Below, one piece after another: positions 1-4,497 of a stretch of DNA of 7,085 bases; the first letter of the stretch is position 1; each line of letters starts with the position of its first letter. The translations under genes were made by a program, and so were the position numbers. Source of the stretch: Nitrososphaerota archaeon (GTDB lineage: Archaea > Thermoproteota > Nitrososphaeria > Nitrososphaerales > UBA57); contig JACZWF010000084.1 of the NCBI GenBank assembly GCA_022572285.1, positions 1-7,085 on the forward strand, in the 5' to 3' direction. The notes beneath the pieces were generated by a model. It saw only the letters and a list, made by a program, of their open reading frames with translations, made no database searches and was not told the DNA's origin.

Positions 1-1
1 G

Positions 2-739
2 TTTGATGACGAGGGTGGTCGACCAATTCGAATCTCAAATCCTGAGATTAGGCGGATGATCAGACTTGCCAAACCTACCAAGATGGATATTTTCTACGAT
101 CTAGGTTGTGGCTTCGGCCAGACGTTAATAATCGCAGCATCAGAGTTTGGGCTGGCCAGATGTGTGGGAATAGAGAGTAACGAGATAAGGTTCAAAATTG
201 CAAGAAGACGGGTTGAGAAGTGGATACGTGCCAAAAGGGTTTCTAACGAACAAATCGTGTTGAAAAACGACACCATCGAGAGATTCATAGATGGGAAAGT
301 AAGTGGTGTCAGTCCCAGAAAGGCTACCATTATCTATTACGGCCTAAATCCATTCGTCACTCTCGATTTCGATAGAAAGGGCGGCATAGAACAAGAGTAT
401 CCCCTTGTATCTTTAGATCGATGTGGCTTGAAAGAAGGCTGCAAAGTTATTACTCACTTCACAAATGGGATTTTCGCAGGCGTTAAACCCATAGATGTAG
501 ATTATCCGTTTTATCTCTACGAATATCCATTCAAGAATCATTTCTCGAAGTCAGAGTTAGTATGGTTACGGTCAGTGATTAGACGAGAGAATGGTACCAA
601 GGGAATTGGTGTAGCTGAACTATGGGACGAGTTAGCTCATGATTACGGTGTAGAAAGCCACAGTCGAGAAGAGATTCTAGATAAAATAGACTCTTACAAG
701 GAGCACCTGAAAACGACCAAATTTCCGGGTTCGCCATGA
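2..739 (+). CDS. Class I SAM-dependent methyltransferase, 5' end outside the window
   Basis: The reading frame is open from base 2, and the first ATG (56) lies inside the domain, so this is the 3' part of a longer gene; the visible part has 245 codons. The SAM-binding motif I, YDLGCGFGQT, is followed by a helix and an acidic strand end (VGIES), as in Rossmann-fold class I methyltransferases. The segment before it (NPEIRRMIRLAKPTKMD) matches the helix that usually precedes motif I. A later YYGLNPF segment is in the region of motif IV. The last 70 residues form an unassigned basic and acidic helical tail. The layout loosely recalls Dot1-like protein lysine methyltransferases, but the substrate cannot be told. 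The gene stands alone, and its stop is followed by a hairpin at 747-764. I am confident of the fold and not of the substrate. Confidence 0.8.
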   Translation, partial: FDDEGGRPIRISNPEIRRMIRLAKPTKMDIFYDLGCGFGQTLIIAASEFGLARCVGIESNEIRFKIARRRVEKWIRAKRVSNEQIVLKNDTIERFIDGKVSGVSPRKATIIYYGLNPFVTLDFDRKGGIEQEYPLVSLDRCGLKEGCKVITHFTNGIFAGVKPIDVDYPFYLYEYPFKNHFSKSELVWLRSVIRRENGTKGIGVAELWDELAHDYGVESHSREEILDKIDSYKEHLKTTKFPGSP

Positions 740-746
740 GTTGATA

Positions 747-764
747 GACTATGATTTCATAGTC
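747..764 (+). terminator. Hairpin just after the methyltransferase stop
   Basis: GACTATG and CATAGTC form a perfect 7-bp stem around the 4-base loop ATTT, starting 8 bases after the stop codon. No strong T run follows, so this is a candidate 3'-end structure rather than a proven terminator. Confidence 0.35.
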
Positions 765-816
765 TTCATACTTCGGGAAACGTCTAGATGGAAATTACAG
801 AAAATTCCGGAACGCA

Positions 817-822
817 TTTAAG
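817..822 (+). promoter_or_regulatory. Candidate TATA box of the CcdA-like gene
   Basis: TTTAAG is centred about 26 bases before the ATG at 846 and about 20 before the ATG at 840. No Shine-Dalgarno sequence is present, so a leaderless transcript starting at 846 fits best. Confidence 0.4.
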
Positions 823-829
823 ATCCACA

Positions 830-847
830 ATGCGCATATATGCGCAT
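830..847. promoter_or_regulatory. Perfect 18-bp palindrome, candidate operator
   Basis: ATGCGCATATATGCGCAT equals its own reverse complement over all 18 bases. It covers the predicted transcription start and both possible start codons (840, 846) of a gene whose product looks like a ribbon-helix-helix antitoxin. Such proteins commonly repress their own promoter by binding palindromes. That it is an operator is inference. Confidence 0.5.
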
Positions 848-1154
848 GAAGGCCAGAGTAAACCTATCGTTAGATTCTGATACTCTCAATCGGTCAAAAG
901 CAATCGGAATTAATCTTAGCCAATTCCTCCAATACAACCTAGATCATGCTCTAAAAAAACTAGAGGCGCCGGGAGTGGGATTCGAACCCACGAGTCCTCG
1001 AAGAGGACACAGGCTCTCAAGGCTTACGCTCCCCTCAAAGGGATCCGCGCATTATTGTGTTCCTGAGAGGTCCACTCTGCCTACGATCATTGAATGTATC
1101 CCGGCATCTCTTCCCGGCGCTCTGTGCTTCAAATCTATCAGTATTAATAGGTAA
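846..1154 (+). CDS. CcdA-like ribbon-helix-helix antitoxin, runs into antisense of the tRNA
   Basis: The first 40 or so residues, beginning MKARVNLSLDSDTL, have the pattern of the small archaeal CcdA-type antitoxin family: a beta strand, a short helix ending in GINLS, then a helix ending HALKKLE. Family members usually stop about there. Here no stop occurs, and the frame continues from residue 42 as APGVGFEPTSPRRG, which is the well-known false translation of the antisense strand of a tRNA T-arm and variable arm. The authentic part is therefore about 846-965 and the tail to 1154 is almost certainly not a real domain. I chose 846 over the ATG at 840 because of the TATA spacing. No toxin gene is next to it. 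It may be an orphan regulator or the remnant of a gene cut off at the tRNA. Confidence 0.5.
   Translation: MKARVNLSLDSDTLNRSKAIGINLSQFLQYNLDHALKKLEAPGVGFEPTSPRRGHRLSRLTLPSKGSAHYCVPERSTLPTIIECIPASLPGALCFKSISINR
953..959 (-). terminator. T7 terminator of the tRNA-like gene
   Basis: On the minus strand seven T residues follow the tRNA 3' end after a 7-base spacer, as expected for archaeal termination. CTCTA (949-953) and TAGAG (961-965) flank the run as a short inverted repeat. Confidence 0.6.
967..1118 (-). tRNA. Class II tRNA-like gene, probably tRNA-Ser(UGA), oversized or degenerate
   Basis: The 3' half is textbook. The acceptor strand TCCCGGC (974-968) is followed by discriminator G967 with no encoded CCA. 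The T-arm is GTGGG-TTCGAAT-CCCAC. The long variable arm is a perfect GTCCTC/GAGGAC hairpin with a TTC loop, so this is Ser or Leu. Before it, CTTGAGA followed by GCCTG reads as a Ser anticodon loop (UGA). The 5' acceptor strand GCCGGGA occurs twice, at 1118-1112 and 1105-1099. The outer copy lies 27 bases from a TATA box, which favours it as the 5' end. The total length, about 152 bases, is too long for an uninterrupted tRNA. The matching 5' anticodon strand may be TAGGC (1083-1079), which would imply an intron of about 57 bases before the loop. However, no normal D-arm with U8 and GG can be placed upstream of it. A Leu(GAG) reading of the loop is less likely. Active intron-containing tRNA and degenerate tRNA both remain possible. 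Confidence 0.6.
1141..1149 (-). promoter_or_regulatory. Candidate TATA box of the tRNA-like gene
   Basis: On the minus strand TATTAATAC is centred 27 bases upstream of G1118. This is the expected archaeal spacing for a transcript that begins at or next to the outer GCCGGGA. Confidence 0.5.
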
Positions 1155-1214
1155 TAGCCACTCTCACTCCAATAAAGATATGGAATGGTGCCACCTCTCT
1201 ACATTCTCTCCAAA

Positions 1215-1223
1215 CTTAAATAA
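1215..1223 (+). promoter_or_regulatory. Candidate TATA box of the thioredoxin gene
   Basis: CTTAAATAA is centred 26 bases before the ATG at 1245, which places the transcription start at the start codon (leaderless). It is divergent from the tRNA promoter; the 1155-1244 gap holds nothing else I can identify. Confidence 0.55.
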
Positions 1224-1244
1224 TCTCAAATCAGATATGAGTCT

Positions 1245-1643
1245 ATGCCGAGCGACCCTGAACTTGAAATAATTAACCAGAGAAAGCTTCACGAGATCCA
1301 AAATCGTCAAGAGGCGAAAAAGGGTGGATCACCTGTCACGCTCTCGGACAAGGAGTTTGACAAGTTTATTGCTAATCCCAATCCTACAGTCGTCGACTTT
1401 TGGGCGGAATGGTGTGCCCCCTGCAGAGTTATGCACCCCGTCATAGAGAGATTGGCAATCAAATATGCAGGCAAAGTAGCATTCGGCAAGGTTAATGTTG
1501 ACGAGAGCGAAGTCGCTGCCTCAAAATACGGAATCTTTTCGATTCCCACTTTCATGATATTCAAAAGCGGTCAAATAATTGACAAAGTGGTCGGGGCCGT
1601 CGGAGAACAGGGACTCGAGAAGGTATTCGTGAAGCACCTCTGA
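1245..1643 (+). CDS. trxA: Thioredoxin with an N-terminal helical extension
   Basis: A 132-residue cytoplasmic dithiol/disulfide oxidoreductase. The active site is WCAPC (Cys57, Cys60), with the buried Asp51 in VVDFWAEWC six residues before the first Cys, as in the classical fold. The cis-proline is Pro101 (SIPTF), and the C-terminal strand carries the conserved Gly before the last helix (GAVGEQGLEKV). The first 30 residues are an extra charged helical segment (PELEIINQRKLHEIQNRQEA) that resembles the N-terminus of archaeal PDCD5/TFAR19 proteins; similar extensions occur in some archaeal thioredoxins. The CxxC spacer is Ala-Pro rather than the commoner Gly-Pro. The start at 1245 is supported by a TATA box 26 bases upstream. 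There is no signal peptide or membrane segment. Its partner, a thioredoxin reductase, is not in the window. Confidence 0.93.
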   Translation: MPSDPELEIINQRKLHEIQNRQEAKKGGSPVTLSDKEFDKFIANPNPTVVDFWAEWCAPCRVMHPVIERLAIKYAGKVAFGKVNVDESEVAASKYGIFSIPTFMIFKSGQIIDKVVGAVGEQGLEKVFVKHL

Positions 1644-1688
1644 AAATGTCTCATCAATTCTGTTATCCTAATCGAGATCACAAATATT

Positions 1689-2579
1689 ATGCCAGAGGCG
1701 GAAAATCTCTCCACTAGGGGAGCCGTACGAGATGACAAGGCAGAGGTGCTAGAGATATGTGAACGCGTCTATGGTGAGAGAGACTATCTCCCAGAGGTCT
1801 GGGATAACTGGGTTTCGAATGAGCCTAGTTCGGGTGAGTTTAGGATCGGTATGCTAGATGGTAGAATAGTAGGGTTTTACCATCTCACCTATAGAGGGAA
1901 CCAGTCCTGGATGGAGAGTCTGCGAGTAGATGTTGACCGCAGGAGAATGGGTATCGGCAGGAGGCTGACGCATGACGCACTAGATCGAGTCACGGCGAAA
2001 GGGTCTAGAGTGATTCGTTTGGTGACATCTCAAAGGAACTTGGGATCGAGAGGTCTTTTCCGAGAGCAGGCCTTTGAGGAGGTCACCTATCCTCACTATA
2101 TGAAATTTGATGGCGTGATGCACCCTAGCTCTGACAACAGTCTAGTTAGAAATCCAGAAAGAGATGAGATCGTGAAATTTCTTCACAGCTCGGGAAGCTT
2201 GGGAGGGCCACATTTCCTATCGCCTCTTTGGTGGAGGTGGTGGGAATTTGACGAGATGATGCTAGACGAGTTGCTAGAAAATGGGTCGGCACTAGGCTTA
2301 GGAGATGGTGGAAATTTAGATGCGCTTCTCCTCCTTAACACGACCTCGAGATTCGGATACAAGAATTCGGTTCAAATCACTTTCCTAGGCGGAACAATTC
2401 AGACGATGTACACTTTGACAAAACACATCCCCCGATACCTTGATAAGACTTCCGGCGACGAAGGGATTACAGGATACTTTTCCATTCCAGCGAGAGGCTC
2501 TGAAGCCGAGATGGCTCTTAGTCAGGCCAGCTTCGAGGATGGGACAAATCTTGTTGTTGTCCAGAAAATCTTGACTTGA
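1689..2579 (+). CDS. GNAT family N-acetyltransferase with a C-terminal extra domain
   Basis: The N-terminal 140 residues are a GNAT domain. A strand-loop FRIGMLDGRIVGFYHL leads to motif A, LRVDVDRRRMGIGRRLTHDAL, whose RRMGIG (residues 85-90) matches the acetyl-CoA pyrophosphate-binding RxxGxG loop. Motif B follows as NLGSRGLFREQAFEEV (117-132). Residues 145-296 are a second region without a clear acetyl-CoA loop. It contains a Trp-rich segment (WWRWWEF, 181-187) and may be a degenerate second GNAT domain, as in tandem GNAT proteins. The acyl acceptor (protein, amine or antibiotic-like molecule) cannot be inferred. The gene starts 45 bases after the thioredoxin stop, so co-transcription is possible. 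It ends two bases from the convergent pduO gene. Confidence 0.85.
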   Translation: MPEAENLSTRGAVRDDKAEVLEICERVYGERDYLPEVWDNWVSNEPSSGEFRIGMLDGRIVGFYHLTYRGNQSWMESLRVDVDRRRMGIGRRLTHDALDRVTAKGSRVIRLVTSQRNLGSRGLFREQAFEEVTYPHYMKFDGVMHPSSDNSLVRNPERDEIVKFLHSSGSLGGPHFLSPLWWRWWEFDEMMLDELLENGSALGLGDGGNLDALLLLNTTSRFGYKNSVQITFLGGTIQTMYTLTKHIPRYLDKTSGDEGITGYFSIPARGSEAEMALSQASFEDGTNLVVVQKILT

Positions 2580-2586
2580 TGTCAAG
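2570..2586. terminator. Small inverted repeat across the convergent stop codons
   Basis: CTTGAC (2570-2575) and GTCAAG (2581-2586) flank a 5-base loop. Both stop codons (GNAT 2577-2579, PduO 2582-2584) lie inside this 17-base structure, so it could act for both strands. No strong T run follows on either side. Confidence 0.3.
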
Positions 2587-3142
2587 GGGCCCATTGATTG
2601 TCCGTTATTCCTGCCTGGGAATTAGATTCTCTTGCGAGGACAAACAGCAGATCTGAGAGTCTGTTAAGATAGGCCCGAATTGCCGGACTTATTGTGTCAT
2701 TCTCCCCCAAGGCTACTACTCCTCTCTCCACTCTTCGGCATACACTGCGAGCAACATGCAGGAATGACGCCGCTTTAGTTCCCCCTGGCAAAATGAAATT
2801 GGCCAGTGGAATAAGAGTCTCCTCTGCCTCGTCTATATTGTATTCAAGTCTCTGTACGTCATTCATAGTAATTCTATGAAAACCATAAAGTCGTTCACCA
2901 GGATCAGATGAGGGCGTCAGAGTCGCGAGTTCAGATCCAATCGAGAACAGATCTCGCTGGACCTTTTCTAAGATTTCATCAAGCTTCAAGTCCTTGTTCT
3001 CCGATCTCACTACTCCCAAGACGGAGTTGAGCTCATCCACATCTCCGTAGGCTGAAACGCGACCGGAGGACTTGCTAACCCTACTTGATGCTCCAAGCAG
3101 GCCTGTTTTCCCGTCATCTCCTTTTTTCGTATAAATCTTCAA
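2582..3142 (-). CDS. pduO: PduO-type ATP:cob(I)alamin adenosyltransferase
   Basis: A 186-residue protein that transfers the 5'-deoxyadenosyl group of ATP to cob(I)alamin, giving coenzyme B12; it acts as a cytoplasmic trimer in this family. All family blocks are visible: the N-terminal ATP-binding YTKKGDDGKTGLL (4-16), RVSAYGDVDELNS (28-40), FILPGG (116-121), the basic helix RSVCRRVER (132-140) and YLNRLSDLLFVLAR (158-171). Length is normal. The start codon is TTG at 3142; no in-frame ATG precedes it within the intergenic gap and the protein begins exactly as the family does (MKIYTKKGD). It follows the phosphatase gene by 25 bases without an obvious promoter of its own, so the two are likely one transcript. 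No other cobalamin gene is in view. Confidence 0.93.
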   Translation of the reverse strand: MKIYTKKGDDGKTGLLGASSRVSKSSGRVSAYGDVDELNSVLGVVRSENKDLKLDEILEKVQRDLFSIGSELATLTPSSDPGERLYGFHRITMNDVQRLEYNIDEAEETLIPLANFILPGGTKAASFLHVARSVCRRVERGVVALGENDTISPAIRAYLNRLSDLLFVLARESNSQAGITDNQWAP

Positions 3143-3167
3143 TCTGGCATTGATCGTTTGTCGAGAC

Positions 3168-3671
3168 TTAAGAGATATTCTCTGCCGTGCCCTTATTCTG
3201 ATATTTCTCGAGTGCCACCGCTTGCCCGGGCTCTATTGAGCCCGGTCGCATCCTTCTTACGTAGGTGATAGCATCTTGAGCGCTATACCCAGTTGCCATG
3301 AAGTAGGCCGCAAGGGCAGTTCCAGTTCGTCCTAATCCAGCGGCACAGTGAACCAAAACAGGAAGAACGTCTGCAATTGAAGAATGTATGAAACCCACTA
3401 CCTCATCCAATTGTTTGGAGTCGGGTGCCTCATGGTTACGAATAAGAATGTTCTTGTAACGAAGGCCTCGCCCCGAGATCAAATCATTGGCCAATGGCTC
3501 TTCCGTAAGACTCAGGACGGATCTCACTCCCTGTTTTGAGAGGAAGTCCATCTCCTTGATAGAATAGGGCCTGCCTGATGCAGCAATTTTCCCTGCCTGA
3601 ACCCATCCAAAGTTGGTGGGCTTGGCTATCAAGGCGCCGTACGCCTTGCGGTATAAGTCGCCGATCGCCAT
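3168..3671 (-). CDS. Dual-specificity / tyrosine-type protein phosphatase
   Basis: A 167-residue cysteine-dependent phosphatase. The P-loop is VHCAAGLGRTGTA, with catalytic Cys109 and Arg115 in the HCx5R signature followed by Thr116. The likely general acid is Asp84, in NHEAPD, at the usual distance before the P-loop. The following helix and RRMRPGSIEPGQ (139-150) match the archaeal small dual-specificity phosphatases. The N-terminal FGWVQAGKIAASGRP matches the strand that opens such domains. No extra domain, signal or membrane segment is present. Substrates could be phospho-Tyr/Ser/Thr proteins or a small molecule. It is the first gene of a two-gene unit with pduO, with a strong TATA box about 30 bases upstream and an inverted repeat between that box and the start codon. 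Confidence 0.9.
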   Translation of the reverse strand: MAIGDLYRKAYGALIAKPTNFGWVQAGKIAASGRPYSIKEMDFLSKQGVRSVLSLTEEPLANDLISGRGLRYKNILIRNHEAPDSKQLDEVVGFIHSSIADVLPVLVHCAAGLGRTGTALAAYFMATGYSAQDAITYVRRMRPGSIEPGQAVALEKYQNKGTAENIS

Positions 3672-3676
3672 CTTTC

Positions 3677-3691
3677 CCTAGGTGGGCTAGG
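3677..3691. promoter_or_regulatory. Inverted repeat at the phosphatase start, candidate operator
   Basis: CCTAG and CTAGG are separated by 5 bases and lie between the TATA box and the start codon, where a bound repressor would block initiation. Only 5 bp per arm, so the evidence is modest. Confidence 0.25.
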
Positions 3692-3698
3692 CTTGGCC

Positions 3699-3704
3699 TA
3701 TAAA
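3699..3704 (-). promoter_or_regulatory. TATA box of the phosphatase-pduO unit
   Basis: On the minus strand AATTTATAGG contains a good TATA core. It is centred about 30 bases before the ATG at 3671, which predicts a leader of only a few bases. Confidence 0.55.
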
Positions 3705-3731
3705 TTCAGGCAATTCCTGGATTAACAGTGC

Positions 3732-4082
3732 TTAGCTTGTCTGGAAGGAATGTCCACAACCGCAAGACGATGTGACATTGGGGTTGTTTATCTTGAAGCC
3801 AGAACCCTCGATGCTCTCGACGTAATCCACTGTCGATCCCTTCAGGTATTTTGCGCTGAATGGATCAACGAAAACCCTCAATCCTTCCTTTTCTGTTATG
3901 ATATCCTCTTCTGATGGACCATTCTCGAGGGCCATCCCATAGGTTAGGCCAGAACAACCACCCCCTGCAACATATAGTCTCAACCCTCCCTTGCTGACCT
4001 CCTTGTTTTCATTCTTAAGAAATTCGGCGACCTTCACCGCTGCTCGGGGCATAATAGTTACCAGCTCACTCTGACTCAACAT
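3732..4082 (-). CDS. iscA: A-type Fe-S cluster carrier (IscA/SufA/ErpA, HesB family)
   Basis: A 116-residue protein that binds and passes on [2Fe-2S] or [4Fe-4S] clusters to client apoproteins. The three conserved cysteines are present: Cys43 in AGGGCSGLTYG, and Cys107 and Cys109 in SSCGCGHSF near the C-terminus. The family strand-turn pattern VFVDPFSAKYLKGSTVDYVE and GFKINNPN is complete and the length is normal. It lies downstream of the IscS-like gene on the same strand with a 98-residue unknown between them. It appears to have its own promoter (TATA-like element at 4116-4123). A member of this family next to an IscS-like protein suggests Fe-S assembly, but no IscU scaffold gene is in the window. 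Confidence 0.93.
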   Translation of the reverse strand: MLSQSELVTIMPRAAVKVAEFLKNENKEVSKGGLRLYVAGGGCSGLTYGMALENGPSEEDIITEKEGLRVFVDPFSAKYLKGSTVDYVESIEGSGFKINNPNVTSSCGCGHSFQTS

Positions 4083-4086
4083 CTTC

Positions 4087-4098
4087 TGTCTTGAGACA
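4087..4098. promoter_or_regulatory. Short inverted repeat in the iscA leader
   Basis: TGTCT and AGACA are separated by two bases and cover the predicted transcription start of iscA. This is a possible regulator site; with 5 bp per arm it could also be chance. Confidence 0.2.
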
Positions 4099-4115
4099 AG
4101 AAACCATTTGCTACG

Positions 4116-4123
4116 TATTAAGT
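4116..4123 (-). promoter_or_regulatory. Candidate TATA box of iscA
   Basis: On the minus strand ACTTAATA is centred about 37 bases upstream of the ATG at 4082, which predicts a leader of about 11 bases. It lies between the compound hairpin of the upstream gene and iscA. Confidence 0.4.
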
Positions 4124-4158
4124 ATTTCTGACTCGTTCTTGATACTGAGTCGTCTCCG

Positions 4159-4200
4159 ACGGTAGATTCAAGTGCTGAAGGATTGGATCCTTTCTACCGT
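4159..4200 (-). repeat. Compound hairpin over the end of the 98-residue gene
   Basis: ACGGTAGA (4159-4166) pairs with TCTACCGT (4193-4200). Directly stacked on the latter, AAGGAT (4178-4183) pairs with ATCCTT (4187-4192) around a 3-base loop. This gives 14 perfect base pairs with one 11-base bulge that contains the stop codon. It may be an mRNA 3'-end structure, a terminator element or a regulatory RNA; no T run follows directly. Confidence 0.5.
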
Positions 4201-4464
4201 GCTATTATCTGTTTTCAATATGTATGTTTTGTTGGGATCTCCCAAGAGTACCGAAATCTTCTTCGCAAAATCAGCCTTGGCACCAGTGCCACTTGGGCAA
4301 ACAGGTAGTGACTTGAATTCTACCCCGGAGCCGCGAATATGCTCGATAAATCTCTTGAACGCACCAAAGTCGGACCAATCTTTCCTTGAGTCTTCACAGA
4401 AAGCAAACCACACATCAGATATGGAATTGAACAGAAGTTTTTCGCGGAGCTCCTCTAATCTCAT
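4168..4464 (-). CDS. Unrecognised 98-residue protein between the iscS-like and iscA genes
   Basis: I do not recognise this family. The protein is small and soluble, with no signal or membrane segment. It begins with a charged helix (MRLEELREKLLF), then an aromatic-rich stretch with one Cys (VWFAFCEDSRKDW, 18-30), a probable helix (FGAFKRFIEHIRGSG), a second Cys in VCPSGTGAKADF (55-66) and a probable strand near the C-terminus. Two isolated cysteines do not make a metal motif by themselves. Support for a real gene comes from its strand, shared with all neighbours, its start 33 bases after the iscS-like stop, and a TATA box 25 bases before its ATG. The C-terminal codons are also part of a strong hairpin. 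An overlapping 104-codon frame on the other strand is the alternative, which I judge less likely. Confidence 0.6.
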   Translation of the reverse strand: MRLEELREKLLFNSISDVWFAFCEDSRKDWSDFGAFKRFIEHIRGSGVEFKSLPVCPSGTGAKADFAKKISVLLGDPNKTYILKTDNSTVERIQSFST

Positions 4465-4484
4465 TGCTTTAATTCACGAACCCT

Positions 4485-4493
4485 GATATATTA
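4485..4493 (-). promoter_or_regulatory. Candidate TATA box of the 98-residue gene
   Basis: On the minus strand TAATATATC is centred 25 bases before the ATG at 4464, just past the iscS-like stop, so the small gene could be transcribed alone as a leaderless mRNA. Confidence 0.5.
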
Positions 4494-4497
4494 GATC

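Noticed and set aside
967..1118. Canonical tRNA intron at position 37/38
   Set aside because: No 5' exon with U33 and an anticodon stem pairing to GCCTG or CCTGT could be found. Readings such as Leu-CAG at 1070-1062 lack a matching 3' stem strand.
1057..1272. Plus-strand frame of 71 codons over the tRNA-like gene and thioredoxin promoter
   Set aside because: It covers antisense tRNA and intergenic sequence, overlaps the thioredoxin start and shows no protein-like pattern.
4172..4486. Plus-strand frame of 104 codons opposite the 98-residue gene
   Set aside because: All neighbours are on the minus strand, and the minus frame has a well-spaced TATA box and starts just after the iscS-like gene. 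The plus product looks like a shadow translation.
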